From Aplectana chamaeleonis (taxonomy: Eukaryota; Nematoda; Chromadorea; Rhabditida; Cosmocercidae), in contig JAPDOI010000009.1 of the NCBI GenBank assembly GCA_029168955.1, positions 1,116,001 through 1,180,000 of the forward strand: a DNA stretch of 64,000 nucleotides, read 5' to 3'. A program made the position numbers and the translations under genes. The notes under the pieces are model-generated. The model searched no databases, had not been told where the DNA came from, and saw nothing but the letters and a program-made list of their open reading frames with translations. The first letter of the stretch is position 1. Every line of letters starts with the position of its first letter. Below are positions 1-12,175 of this stretch, one piece after another.

Positions 1-565
1 TTTAATCCGGAAACGAAAGTAGAAACTCTAGAAAATGAATGCACAAAAAACGACTCATGACGTCTAACGCAAAATTTATACTTCCAGGCGACGGCACAAC
101 ACAGTAATAGGCTCAGAATTGGAACTCAACAATGCTAAGAAATCGAAATCCGACCTTTTCGAGCAAGTTATCACAATGCGCTTTTTTCAACAAGACAAAA
201 AAACGCCGCGGAGCGTCAATTTATAAACGTTAATGCCTTTGCTCACTCTAGAAAAGCTTCTTGCAGAAGTGCTGACCTATTATTCCACTCTAATCTAAAA
301 TCGGTTATGTTTCCTGATTCAAAGCAAGGTCATAAAGCTAATTTCGAGAGAGCAAGAAGAATAACAAACTATTGTAGAAATACTCCTGAGTAAACTCTGT
401 GAAAACTTGCACACCGGCCTAATGCAAAAAAGACTAACTACGCTTAATATCAGGTTTATACTTTGACGCAACAGTACGACACAGTAATAGGCTTACTATT
501 AGATTACACGTTTGATAGCGCTGGCACCACCTGAGTCGAGAACGACGCGCGTGATGAGTCGCTAA
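1..565. other. Non-coding, nothing recognised
   Basis: AT-rich sequence without a supportable gene, RNA or repeat. Short open frames here have no recognisable domain or splice context. Confidence 0.5.
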
Positions 566-701
566 AGCGTTATTTATACTTTCGCCACCAAGCGACGGTG
601 AAAATTGCAATCCTATATTATCGATCGTCTCGCGTCGCGTGATCAATATCACAGGATGAAAATGTGCCGCGCAGCTTCGCGGCGCATCTATAAACGACGC
701 C
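566..701. mobile_element. TIR MITE, PIF/Harbinger-like, TAA target duplication
   Basis: A 136-bp imperfect palindrome whose ends read GCGTTATTTATAC and, in inverse, GGCGTCGTTTATA. It is flanked on both sides by TAA (563-565 and 702-704), the 3-bp TWA duplication typical of PIF/Harbinger elements. The middle carries the GATCAATAT/GCGTCGCGTGATC core seen in the sister copies at 6.2, 14.0, 14.1, 39.9 and 40.6 kb. It has no coding capacity. Family assignment rests on the duplication and TIR layout and is an inference. Confidence 0.75.
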
Positions 702-3477
702 TAAGGGCGCAGTTAGAGTTTCACCGCTGCGCGGCGTGGTAACATTCGAAGCAAGAGAAACGCTTGCGTGGCGCCGTAGGACCGATGACTCCAACGTACG
801 CTGTCGCGCCGACCAGCGGCGGACTCTATTCCAACATTCATGACAAAATTTGAAGATCAAGGCGAAGAATTTCGGTCTCATTATATCGATCGCGCCGTTT
901 GCGCTCCGCGCAGGCGAAATCAGACCAGCTGCTACGTGTGACGCCGTTGCTGTTCGGTCATACTCATCGTCATCAGGCTTGATGTTAAAGGCAGTGCTCA
1001 CGATAAATATCATATTCGACCTCGACTCAAAAATGAGATTGCTTGGTCGTGAGCTATTGAATAATGAAGAAACAACGAAGTAAAGCGCTCAGATGGGCTA
1101 AAATAACGGTTACTACGCACATAAAGGTTGAGGGCGAGGACGAGTTTACGCGCTGCGCTAGTTTCCGCAAGCGCGCGTTAATGGCAAAATGTGCGCGAAT
1201 CGATCAGGCTGGAAATGGCGATGTTGCTTAGCAGTTTTCCATCGAAAACGTCCGCGGCGCCACAAGCTCGTAACAGGGGGCGAGGCGGGCTTAGCTTCCC
1301 TTTGCAGCCGTTTTTTTCGATTTCTAGCCCGTTTTCACTGCTCCCTTCGACCCTATCCCCTACAGCATCTCAGAAACGAGATTTACCGCGAATACTGCCT
1401 TTTAGCGGTGAGATCCGCACGGTTGTACGGCCCTGCACCGCGACACGGCGGCCACATAACTCTGACCGGGTTCATCCTACCGACGACCTCCACAGCGCTA
1501 AGAAAGCATATCGATTTTCAGTTAATGTGGATGAAAAGCATCGCGTCAGGTAGCTAGTAGCGGGGAATATGAGCGCGGCGATTAGATCTTTTTCGGAGAA
1601 TTTTATACCTCTATGAGTATTTTAAACCCAGTATATGGCTTTGTCGAAGTCCAAATGACAGCCGGCAAGATATCGATGAGCACACAAAAATACCATTTCA
1701 TTGCGTAAGTGGAAACTTCAAGACCTAATTCATACTTCGCGTGACCAGCAGCGCGATACAGTAATCGCGATGCATATAACATCTATAAAACGTCGTAATT
1801 CACATCATTCGAGGTGCGAGGGGCGCGCGCGACGCCGCGGCCTCCGTCTGGCCTACGCTCTCTCACTGTCTCTAACCTACGCTCCGCACCAGCACGCGCA
1901 GGAACCAGGTGAATTTCGCCGTTTTATAGCCTGTAAATGGGCCAAGAATGCCGTGCGCGTTGAGTAGATACAACCAGACGCGTCTAGCGCGACGAGAATC
2001 ACACAGTCCTACGGACCTGTTGCTTTCGCACGTCACGGAAAGTATGAACGGTGAATGCAGACAGAAAGCAGTCAATAATGAACTCATACGAATGAATAAA
2101 TTATTGACGAATCGCATTCTATAATGAGTAATTTATTTGTTTTCAGGCAAGGTAAGATCTGCATAAAAGTATGTACCCAAAAGTTCGATGATGAGTGTCA
2201 GCCAAGAATGAAGTGAAGGAAGAGGCTGCCTAGATAGGCTTTGTCTTCTACTTTCTGATCGATGCTAGACTTAACTGCAGGTCTGGAAAATTCCCCCCAC
2301 AAATCTAATGAAGAAGACTGAGGAAGTGCGTGGGAATTCAGAAGGAGGAGAAGAAAGTAAAGCCTGCCGGCTATGGCGACGACGTCTTGAATGGGCCAGT
2401 ATTTGGATGTCACGCTTATAATCAAATCGCCAGCACGTCAAATGCATCGCGCTGCACTAGAAAATATTTGATCTTCGCCTTCCAAATACGTGCAGAATTA
2501 TGGTATCAGCATGGCTTACTACAAGCCTTAGCTAGAGCCAAGCATTACGTCTAATGGCCTCGGCTGCCGCAGAATTCCCGGTGACTTCCGTTCCAGACAC
2601 ATGCTGTGTCTGTTTGTATTCGCGTGAGCAATTTAGACGCATCGTCTACGCGGAAAATCGCTTCCAATTGTTTGCGCTCTGTCCCAAATTAGGAGAAACT
2701 CGCTTGAAGATGTTTCTAGAGACGACGAGAATTGTGGTCGGAGATGATTCACCTGCTTATCCACGATAGTGAAGCCTCTCCTTCGGTAAAAGAACCACTC
2801 CCAGCCACAAAAGAAACTATCTTGGGAGCCATGAGCGTCGGTATAATCCTCACATTTCCTTAGATATCCGATTTTGAGAACTTGTTTACTGCATATTACA
2901 TACTACTGTTATGTATGCACATGCCACACAGGAGGATGACTCTCATTAAGCCATTATGGAAACGGATGTTGTGCGGCTCTTCAACATGGCATAGCGCATT
3001 CAGTGAGCGTCAGCTGATGAGCACCCATTAAATATAGCAAATCGTAGTCTCGTCAATCAGAATTGCATCAGAGTTTTTTCGCCAAGTTGGTTCAACAAAA
3101 TGAAATCCGTGAGAAGACAGAAATCGGGGTGAATAGTCTAGCTTCGCACGATAAATCGATTTACTTCTTCGTCCTTCAGATGCTTTGATCTTCAGCGGTA
3201 GTTGATATCAAGAGAATCATGAATATAGTACATCCTACGCTTGGGCAAGCTGATCCTTTTTTTTTTTTGAATTATGGTTTTTTCAAACAAGTCGGAAACC
3301 ATACTTTTTCGAATAGGTCAAAAATCACCCCATCCCCAATGATCAACCTTTCCATTTAACCGTAAATTCAACTATTCGATTAATCGACTAATCGAAGTCG
3401 ACTTCTTTCAATCGCTTGATGATTCGAACACTCGATTTGGCCTAAGTGTAGCACACAACAGGGCTGTGCGTTATAAC
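702..3477. other. Non-coding, no supported gene
   Basis: No exon chain or known domain was found. A 71-residue plus-strand frame at 2554-2769 contains a CCVC motif, but has no splice context and no family I recognise. From 984 to about 1010 there is a lone left end (TTAAAGGCAGTGCTCACGAT) of the ~490-bp TIR family described at 3.5, 4.1 and 19.3 kb. Confidence 0.5.
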
Positions 3478-3512
3478 GTTAACGTGATAACGCATTAACG
3501 GGTTAACGCGTT
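3478..3512. repeat. TTAACG-rich repeat, copy 1
   Basis: A run of TTAACG words about every 10 bp (GCATTAACGGGTTAACGCG) followed by a T-run. A close direct copy lies at 4728-4760, beyond a pair of inserted TIR elements. It is preceded at 3460 by CAGGGCTGTGCG, which resembles a hAT-type terminus; that identification is tentative. Confidence 0.5.
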
Positions 3513-3533
3513 TTTTTCTCAAAAATTCACTAT

Positions 3534-4089
3534 TGAAGGCAGTGGTCGCGATCAATAATGCTTGTCGCCTTTTTCTCTCTAAACCCTTTTCTGGGTCTCG
3601 AGTAGTGGGACCTATTAGAAAAAATCGCGAAAAAACCACTGTTTTAAGCCAAATTTGAGGCCTTAACTCCCTTGTCTTTTGATGGTGGACGAGCCCACTC
3701 CACATCATCCGCATCGATGACCTCTTATATCAAGAACATCAGCTGGCTTGAAATTGAATGTCAATCAATAAACCTTCGGATTTATGTACACATCTAGTTA
3801 AAAACATTGACTGGAGTGGTTTCTTTCATTGCTCATCTGTTTTTATTAGGTAAATTTGCATTTATTTCTTCCCCTCAATGTCGATGATTTTTGACTGCTC
3901 GGCATGAGACTGCGATCTTTTTCGACGGCGCTGTGCACGTGTGCACGAACTGACTTCTTTGGGCCTTGGAAACTCTAATTCAAGCCGGTTTTTCACCGCG
4001 CTACCTTCATAGTTTTTCAGCTGTTTTTGATCCAAGCTGATTTTTATAGTTTAATCGATAACGTTTTTCATCGTGACCACTGCCTTTAA
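3534..4089. mobile_element. ~490-bp-class TIR element (AAGGCAGTG family)
   Basis: The left end reads GAAGGCAGTGGTCGCGATCA and the right end is its inverse, ATCGTGACCACTGCCTTTAA. Internal words shared with the other copies include a TAACTCC block and GGTGGACGAG. No protein is encoded. Flanking duplication is unclear (TA or TTAA). Only 4 bp separate it from the next element. Confidence 0.7.
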
Positions 4090-4093
4090 TGCC

Positions 4094-4584
4094 TAAAGGC
4101 ACAGGACACCCAAAGAATTAATTTTCAGATTTTATGCTTATCTTGGAGAGAGTCACACGCTGATCACAGTGGTATTTCCGAAATCGTCCAAAACCCCCTT
4201 TGAACAGAGTTATAGCTCTTCAAAAATGTCTAGATTTTCGGGGTGAAAAATTGGTGGACGAGTTCTCTCAGGCCTGTATTTCTCTTCATTCGCAATCGTT
4301 GCGTGAGAGAAAGCCAGGATAAAAAGACAGTCCGGTAATTGACTGAAGAACGACGACTTGTTGGAATTCATCCATCCATCGAGTCGCTATCGAGTTCGGA
4401 ATTTGGTTAGGGGGTCGGGCCTGTGGTGGTGAGAGAAGGGGGTCGGGCCTGTGGTGGTCGCTTATACCTCACTTAATTGGAGGAAATGAGATCTGGCATT
4501 TGGCACGTGTTATACATGAGGGTTCTTCTACACAATTACATGAAAATCTCAAAATTCTTATCTGAGGGTGTACTGTGCCTTTAA
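4094..4584. mobile_element. ~490-bp TIR element (AAAGGCAC subtype)
   Basis: Starts TAAAGGCACAGGACACCC and ends GGGTGTACTGTGCCTTTAA, the same subtype as the copy at 27,395. Both share internal blocks: ATCACAGTGGTAT, a GAGTTATAGCTC block, and GGACGAGTTNTCTCAGGCC followed by TGTATTTCTCTTCATTC. Two independent copies with matching ends define the boundaries well. Confidence 0.8.
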
Positions 4585-4727
4585 ATAATAAGTCTTGGAA
4601 TCACAATGATTTAGTTCGTTAATTGTAGTGGAAATATGGCACCGATTGATATAAGATCTTTGATGATTTACTGACTTTTTCTCTGGTCTGGTAATGCTTT
4701 TATGAATTTTTACCTAAATGCAAGGCT

Positions 4728-4760
4728 AACGTGTTAACGCATTAACGAGTTAACGCGGTT
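4728..4760. repeat. TTAACG-rich repeat, copy 2
   Basis: GTTAACGCATTAACGAGTTA followed by ACGCGG and a T-run; a direct copy of the sequence at 3478-3512. Confidence 0.5.
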
Positions 4761-4785
4761 TTTTCCGAACGTCAACGATTAACGT

Positions 4786-5341
4786 TTAAAGGCATCGTAC
4801 ACGATAGATTTCGATTTTGACTTTTCCATATATAATGAGAGCTCTAGTACCCTATATAACAACTATATACTTTGAGAAAACCGCGAAAAAAAAACACTGA
4901 AAACTCCTTATTCAGACCGAAAATATCTCAATCGAATTTTGAGAAAGGAAGAGTCGATCGTTAGAGATCGCTGTTTTGACCAACGATCTCACGATCAAAT
5001 GAAGTTCATCTTTCTTTCAAGTGATTTGTGGAGAAGGAAAGGTTAACCGATGTGTGTAGAACAGCCATTCTCTACGTAATAGTGTGGTATATGCCATCAA
5101 CTTCCTCTCAGTTGTACTGTATCAATTGCTAATTAGTTACTTATACGATGGTTGACAGCAAATTTTGTCAGATGACTGGTGGAGGGCCGGCCTCTTCTGA
5201 CGGAATTTGAGACATTCAACCTCATTTATCTTCACAATAAGGCGTTCTTAACCGAGCAAACTCCCCCTGTGTTCTTAGGTGGGCCCAGAAAATCATTCCA
5301 ACCGAAAAAACGGTGATTTTCAGCTGGTACGATGCCTTTAA
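4786..5341. mobile_element. TIR element (TTAAAGGCATCGTAC subtype)
   Basis: The left end TTAAAGGCATCGTACACGAT and the right end GGTACGATGCCTTTAA are inverse. At 556 bp it is slightly longer than its relatives at 3.5-4.6 kb. No coding capacity. Confidence 0.7.
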
Positions 5342-5873
5342 CGAAAAAAAAATTTTTTCATGAACGCGCACGCATGGCACATGGCCCCCAATCATAACCT
5401 TCATGATCGTGTTGTTTCAATCATTCAAAAAGTGATTTAGTAATGTTCTGGGAACCACCCAGGACTTCTAGCCGTCGTTAGCAGGTCCTGGAGAGACACC
5501 TACGACATTCCGTCGTCTCCAACATGCTTCCGTTGTTGATGTTCTAAAAAATAACATATGAAATTTCTTTGCCTTCAATGCGATTCTGCTGCTCGTGTTC
5601 AAGGAGCCACCCATGACGTCCAGCCATCTTTTGTCAAACTATAAAACTGAAGCTTCAGGAGACTCCCAAGGCGCTCCGTCGTCATTAGATTTTTCCCCAT
5701 GTTTTTTGTTCAAGAATCCGCCCATGATGTTAAGTCGTCCTCTGCAAATCTACAACTATAATGTGCCTAAGAAGACCCATGGCGTTTCTCCGTCTTCAAT
5801 CTGACCATAGAGCTTGATGCAGTGATGACGCCATGATGAGATCGTGCACAGCTGGGGTTATACAAAACCCCAT
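5342..5873. other. Non-coding, two related short segments
   Basis: Contains two diverged direct copies of a segment with GTTCAAG(G/A)(A/C)(G/T)CC(A/G)CCCATGA, near 5598 and 5708. No gene is supported. Confidence 0.4.
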
Positions 5874-6069
5874 CCCCTTCTACATAAACTCTGGTACCGC
5901 CGTAGTGACCTGTTGATTTCGATTATCACAGCGCGGAGCGGTGGCTTTTTCGTCGGAACCTCCTTATCACTAGTTATATTTCACCGAGGCCCACCGCTCC
6001 GCTGCTGGTATTGATCGAAATCAACAGGTCACTACGGCGGTACCAGAGTTTAGGTATATGTAGAAGGGG
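5874..6069. mobile_element. Near-perfect palindromic TIR element, 196 bp
   Basis: Arms of about 70 bp (left from CCCCTTCTACATA; right ends TATGTAGAAGGGG). They include the block TACCGCCGTAGTGACCTG and its inverse CAGGTCACTACGGCGGTA, and GCGGAGCGGTGG with CCACCGCTCCGC. Size and shape fit a MITE; target duplication is not clear. Confidence 0.75.
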
Positions 6070-6213
6070 TACGACGTTTTGAAGACAGTCTGAGTGCGTA
6101 CATGCAGCCGTTAAAATTAGTCAATGGCGCGCAGTCCATGGAGGCTTTTCACCAGTTCTGGCGAATGAATGAAGGCGTGGCGGTAGGTCGTCGCTCGATA
6201 TCGGAATCCCTTT

Positions 6214-6347
6214 GGGGTCGTTTATACTTCCGCCGCCGAGCGGCGCGGATCAGAGCATTCCTGCAATATTGATTACGCGGCGCGCACGATCGATACTATG
6301 GTAATGCTCTTTGCCGCGCCGCTCGGCTGCGGAAGTATAAACAACCC
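6214..6347. mobile_element. PIF/Harbinger-like MITE, sister copy
   Basis: Left GGGGTCGTTTATACTTCCGC with right GCGGAAGTATAAACAACCC, and the GATTACGCGGCGCG core shared with other family members. The flanking TWA duplication has decayed here. Confidence 0.75.
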
Positions 6348-6926
6348 ATTTGGCCGGTTTAGCCACGATTGCCGCACGGCCAACCGCAAACGGGCGAGCC
6401 TTGTCTATTCGCTAGACTAGAAAAAGGTGAAAGGCATTCGAATGTAGTATCTACTCCTGATACTACATTGTGTGATACTAGCAATACAGCCTGCATATAA
6501 GAAGGAAATGTAATGCATGAGAGCGAACCACCTCATTGGGCCCTATAGATAGCCAACCTTTACGGCAGGCAAAGTACATGCAGAAAGTTAGAAAGACCAG
6601 GCTTAATAGCGCACTATTGAGCTCACGATAATAAGTGCGTGCGGGTGAGCACCCCATCTTGATGAGACCGCGATGGCTCAGTGGTTACCCTGGACATACG
6701 TCCCATGTACTCGAGCTCAAGAGGCTATAGCACATCTAGCAACGGCTAAGATCGAAACTAGCCCCCAGCTTGACTCATGGAAATCTCCCAAGGAGATAAT
6801 CACACCTCTCAACGCCCACGCGGCATGCGCGTGATGCGCTGGAGTTGAGGAGTATGAACAGCTCATAACTAGGAGAAGGAAGAGGATAATGTGCAGCATA
6901 CCCTGAATTACAAGAACTAAGATTTA
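6348..6926. other. Non-coding
   Basis: No gene supported. A tRNA A-box-like word (GATGGCTCAGTGGTTA) near 6671 lacks a matching B box and cloverleaf. Confidence 0.4.
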
Positions 6927-6995
6927 AAATTCCAGTTGTTAGAAAATAGCCACAATAGTAAGAACAAATTTTCTATTTTCTAACAACTAGAATTT
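6927..6995. repeat. Short hairpin with 23-bp arms
   Basis: Left arm 6927-6949 (AAATTCCAGTTGTTAGAAAA plus TAG) pairs with right arm 6973-6995 at 22 of 23 positions, across a 23-base loop. The one difference would be a G-U pair in RNA. The size is pre-miRNA-like, but no expression evidence is available; it may equally be a small transposon relic. Confidence 0.5.
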
Positions 6996-8160
6996 ATGAT
7001 CTCGTAATGCGACCAACCCCGAAGGCGAAAAAAAAGGAATTTCGGAGGCTGGCATGAGGTGAGCAAGGTGAGGCTGACTCCACGAATCGTCAACTTCCGA
7101 GGCTGATACGGGCAGCATGTACGTATATAGGTAGTAGAGCCAACTTTTCGCAGTCGACGCCTTTTCATCGGTTGCAATTGATTTTTCGCCTTCAGGCTTA
7201 ATTGCCGGCCAGAGTTGAATGGGAGATGAAAAGCAGTGCAAGGTGGTTATGCACCCCCACGCAAACGAAAACAAACCCATTATTCGGATTACGAACTGCG
7301 GATTTACCCCTGACGGAGCACGAGTACTCACGAGGAGTTGGCGGAAATCTCAGCTACACATTTTAGCTACTTTGAAACGTCTTTCTCTATAAAAATCTCA
7401 TAGTTTAGACTTTTGTGAGGCCCTTTTGACATCCCTGTCTACAATACAGAGGCTTCTCAAAAACTTGAAAAAGTAAGATGCGGTTTTTCTGCCCTGATGA
7501 TGCCTTTCCGGTAAACAAAAAAAATAAGGAAACCATCCAATGCGCAGAATTCAAGAAAAATCCAAAACACATATTAAGAAAGTCACATGTCTGCAAATTT
7601 CAAAGCGCATTTCCGACGATTCAGATTTAGCTCCACTGAACACACAAAATGGGCTCAGAGGGGCGGGAATCGTATGATTTTGGGCGGGATTTTTAAAAAG
7701 TCTTCTCTGGGAATGAATGCTTCAAGGAACTTTTTTACTACTTTCCTCGACTTTGTAGGTTTACCTGAGCAAAAACAAACTCACATCTTCGTGGTTGTGT
7801 CCCGCGAAACCGCTGTCATCCGCGTTTGTTTCGGAGCAAGCGCGACATGTTTTGGGTGGGACGGGGATGCTCCGGGTGAACCAGATGTTTGAGAAACTTC
7901 TATTTATTTTTTAGAAAAACTAGAAACTTCTATTTTAATGAAATGCGTAACGAACGGAATAGGTAAAGCAACGTTACACAACAACTTTCCGTATTCAAAT
8001 TTTCCTTGATAACAGACACCAGCGAAGGACCGTTTTCACGATTTTCGATCAATCCTGTCTTTCCAATTTCCGAAAAAATGCCTAGAAAAACGAAAAGCGG
8101 AAATGAAATCATCGAGCCACTACCGAGTTTCGAAATTCTAAGAAAAAAAAACTATCATCC
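6996..8160. other. Non-coding
   Basis: Open frames of 60-114 codons occur on both strands but show no domain, no conserved motif and no credible exon chain. Confidence 0.4.
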
Positions 8161-9549
8161 TTGGTCGATACCAAGCATATTCTGCTCATTGCGACAATTC
8201 AACATTCGAAGAACTGTTTACACAAGATGCTGAGTCGATCGCAAAATGTTTGGCTCCAAGCGAGATTGAACCAGCTTAATAACCTTCCGGGGAACGCCTT
8301 GTTGCACTGCGCCACCGAAGCGTCTCTCTACCTCAGCTGCGCTGTAAATCTCCACCAAAGCAATCATCCTTCATCCGCTTGCGATCAACTGTGCTGTGCC
8401 AATGCATCCACTACAGACATTTTGGTCGACTCCTTCCACCATTGGCTGTATCATGACTCGCTGAATCATGCGACAGATGTCGTTTTCTATGATGTCGCAA
8501 AGGCATTCGATACCGTAAGTCACACAAAATTACTTCATAAACTGAGCAATATAGGTATAAGGGGTAATCTTTGGTGCTGGTTGAGATCTTTTCTCAGTGA
8601 CCGACAATTCTGTGTCAAAGTGAGGAATTCGATATCATCAAATCGTTCAGTTGGAAGCGGGGTTCCGCAGGACAGTGTTCTTGGTCCACTTCTTTTCAAC
8701 ATTTTTTTGCATGATCTGCCATCAGCTTGCAGAGTGAATCCTACCGTTAGTATTAAAATGTTTGCTGATGATGTTAAAATGTACGTATCTTATGATACAG
8801 AAGGCAAAGACGATGCACATGCCCTTTTGCAGGATTCGATTTCGAAACTTGTTCAGTATATGCATAACTGGCAGCTAAAACTCTCCCTGACAAAAACTTG
8901 TGTTGTCTATTTGGGGAGCCGGAATCCTAGGTTACCGTACTTTCTGCACCCAGGTGCTATCATCAATGCTGTTTCTGTGGTGAAGTACCTGAGGATACTA
9001 GTTGATGAAAACCTCTCTTTTGACATGCACATATCGAAAACAATAGAGACTGCAAGAATCGCAATGTTTCGATTGCTGAGGAGTTTCCGCTTGAATGATC
9101 CGCTCATCCTATCACGTTTGTTCAAGACTTATGTGCGACCTCTCATCGAAAACAACGTAGTCGTTTGGAATCCTTACAAAAAGAGGGACATTGATGCCCT
9201 AGAGAACGTGCAGCGCTTGTTTACCAAAATTGTCTACTTGCGTTGCTTTCGAGTTGGTTCTGCCAATTTGCCTGCTTACAGTAGTCGAATTAAAGCACTA
9301 AAGCTGGAACTCTTGAAGGATCGACGCTCTGCCTTTGATCTAGTGCTTTTGGAAAAAATGTGGAGACTTGAGCGTAGACTAAGACTTTCAAAGTATGGAG
9401 TTTTTAGGCCCAATAGAGGGGGGTGTACAGCTTTGAGTTTCAGACTCCATTTACGAAAAATTCTCGGTTGTCAAACTCCTATTTTTATCGATGCTCCAGA
9501 ATACTACGTATGCTTCCAGCAAATTTCTTCGAGAAAAAGAGAAGTGTGA
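8161..9549 (+). pseudogene. Reverse transcriptase fragment of LINE
   Basis: About 462 codons with no start ATG at the 5' edge (opens on TTG). RT motifs occur in order: block A FYDVAKAFDTVSH (residues ~109-121) with the first catalytic Asp; block B GVPQDSVLGPLLF (~167-179), where the usual Gly after GVPQ is Asp; block C FADD (201-204); then KLSLTKTCVVYLG and YLRILVDENLSF, where the usual Gly is Arg. Endonuclease is absent and the C-terminal end is frameshifted. The family resembles CR1/Jockey-type LINEs. The two substitutions at normally conserved glycines, plus truncation, argue the copy is dead. Confidence 0.85.
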
Positions 9550-10137
9550 AAGCAATTCTGCAGGATTCTTCTATTGCCGCTGTGCTATGAAGATGTGGTT
9601 TGGCAATGCTGCGGTGAAGAAGACTCACGAGATGAATAGATCTTACGATCTCCAATTGAAGTGCACTAAGCTGTTGACAACACCTGACACATTCAATATT
9701 TTAACGGAATGATAACGATGGAAAGAAGTTTTATGACCTATATCAAAATTAGGTGCGCGGTGATGCTACGTGGCGATGAATCCTCTGTTTGGGCCACCCG
9801 CTTTTTCGTGCCGCCGCCTCACTGCTACTCGGTTGCTCCTGATGGGAGTAGCTGCTTACTTTATGTGACTGTGGTGTGTAGAGGTGCGAGCGGTTAAAGG
9901 GTTACTTTATATGAAATACGGTCCTTACTGGCGGTTGGAGCCACCACTGGTATCAGTAATTCCACGCTACCTCACCAATTTGAGTTAACGATTTTACAGT
10001 GTTTGTGTGCCGGGTGGGGCTCAGCTGATACGCTTCAGTTCTTTCGTTTCTTTCATTTCTTTCATGTTGTAACCTCTGCACAAGAGGGTCACATCTACTT
10101 AGATGGATGTAGTTATATAAATAAATAAATAAATAAC
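8161..10137 (+). mobile_element. 5'-truncated CR1/Jockey-like LINE
   Basis: A non-LTR retrotransposon remnant. The reverse transcriptase frame (8161-9549) is followed by a frameshifted C-terminal tail near 9510-9580, then an untranslated stretch. It ends in an (ATAA)n run at 10,117-10,136, a simple-repeat 3' tail of the kind CR1-group elements carry. No endonuclease domain is visible upstream, so the copy is 5'-truncated. No target duplication was identified. Confidence 0.8.
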
Positions 10138-11310
10138 TCAGCACCTTAACGTGTAATGCGACGTATAACTGCAGTTACGGTTTGAAAAAAACATCAAAAA
10201 TCATTGAAAGAACTGTTCTGAAAAATAGTTGATCCCTAGAAAAAACAGCCTTGATTTTAAAAGGACAATTCAAGAAATGTCCAAATTTTTGATTCGAAAA
10301 GTCTACATTTCTTCCTCAACCGAGAAACTTTCAGTTCAAGACCTGAAGAGGAAAAGCGTAAGCTTGCCTGATGAGGCGAAAAATCCAACACAATTGAATC
10401 CGTTTTGTTCAGAAAAAGGCCCAGATTGGCTGGGAATGACTCTCGAATTACAGAAATGAAGAGAAATCTGAGATAGAGGACGCCCCACGCAGAATCATGT
10501 ATTACGAATAGCTCGCTCTCCATAATTCCTGGAGCAGAGATCAGAGGAAAACGAGCCAACTACTTAAATAAGTAACAACAAAACACATATATTTTTTATT
10601 TTGAAATTACCGAATTTTGTAACGGAATGGATGAATGAAATTCAAAAAAAATCTTTCGTCGAAAACCCCTTTTTTTCTTTCTACAAAGGAAAATCCAAAA
10701 CAAATTCTGATAATCCACTATTCCTAACCGAGAAAAAACTCTCATCACCGTCACTTCTCCATATAATTGTTGAAGGGAACGGCTGAAGGATCGCACGGCT
10801 GCAACTGACAGCTGCGTACATATTCCCGGAGGAACGGCCAGTTTTTTTGCGCCTTAATCACTTAAAAGTTCACCCAATGCCCATAAAGGTCGTTCGAGAT
10901 GGATGCCTCGACGTTCCGAAGAGGCAGCCAGAAAGTGATGAGAATTCTAAGGGCAAATGCCGATTGGAACACTCCAGGGAGTTTTCCCCTTTCCCATGGT
11001 GCTTTTTGGGTTCAATCTTCTAGCTTCACAAACATGTAAGGAAATTCTGGAATTTACCAAATTTGCGAAGCCATGATTTGAGAAAAAGGCAAGGGAATTG
11101 GGACTTACACTTTTCGGCGGAAATATTTCCACTGAAGAGAGATTTCGTTCGATTAACTTGGTTTTCTGTGAGAAAATAGCAGAAAAGACTTTTGAAGACC
11201 CAAACCAATTCAAAAGCTGACAATAGCCTTCATGGCCGAGCAACAAAGCGAGATTGTGGCTAGAAAGACTGCGGCGGAAGTTATGAACTATTGAAATACT
11301 CGAAAGTGCA
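10138..11310. other. Non-coding
   Basis: Low-complexity A/T runs and scattered short frames without recognisable domains. No gene supported. Confidence 0.4.
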
Positions 11311-11662
11311 TAAAAGGCAGTGTCACGATAAAAAACGGTCTTCGAGTTTTCACCGGAAATCGAATACACCGTGGTCCATGGCAACAATAATGACGAAAGA
11401 ACGGCTAAAAACGAGCCATAGATAGTCCTATGCGTCCGTCAACCCTGGTTGTCCTATGCCCGCCCCGCCCACTCGTTCAATGGTCAACAAGGAAGTGGGC
11501 GGGTAGGGCTTAGCGCACACAAGTTGGTGAGCCAAGTGGGGGTTTTAAATGGCTCGATTTTTGCCTTGCCGTTCTTTCGAAATTATTGTTGCAATGAATC
11601 CTGGTACATTCGTATTCCGTGAAAAACTCGGAGACCGTTTTTATTGTGAATACTGTCTTTAA
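11311..11662. mobile_element. Degraded copy of AAAGGCAGTG TIR family
   Basis: Left TAAAAGGCAGTGTCACGATA and right TATTGTGAATACTGTCTTTA are inverse with several mismatches. About 350 bp, so internally shortened relative to the ~490-bp copies. Confidence 0.6.
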
Positions 11663-12175
11663 GAAACTTCACAAAAATCACTACCACAACAACACTGTAA
11701 AAAGTATTTTTTCTTAAGTAGTTTTTTTGTGAGAGGATTTTGCCTAATTGAAAATTTTTGATTACTGATATTTATGGTTCTTTCTTTGCCAAAAACGCAT
11801 ACAACTTTCTTTCTTTCCAACCCGAGAGGAGCGATTTTTTTCCAAGCTTTCAAAAGACAGGGCTGGGGAAGCGGCTCGACCATTTCTATTACTGAAGTCG
11901 TAAGTCGGAACTTCAGAAACCATAAAAAAGCAGAACTTACAAAATTTGAAGAAAAACTGCAAGTATTTTCCACGTTCTTCCGCATCTGGAAATGATACCC
12001 CTCTACTGTTAGAGAACCAAATTTTTCACTTCCCCCTAAAGAGCTTTCCCTTTCAGAGCACATTCCTCGCGAAGGACAACGCGACCCCAAAAATCGATAT
12101 GCCTGATATGCATGTTCGCGGTCGCCCGTCGCGGGAAGTACGATCCCGCTCATGGAGGTCCTTTACTGTGCTAAT

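Noticed and set aside
2330..2769. Two adjacent plus-strand frames overlapping at TAATGG
   Set aside because: A bacterial-style overlap has no meaning here, and neither frame has a recognisable domain or splice context.
6660..6740. tRNA or tRNA-derived SINE from the GATGGCTCAGTGGTTA word
   Set aside because: No B box at the right distance and no cloverleaf.
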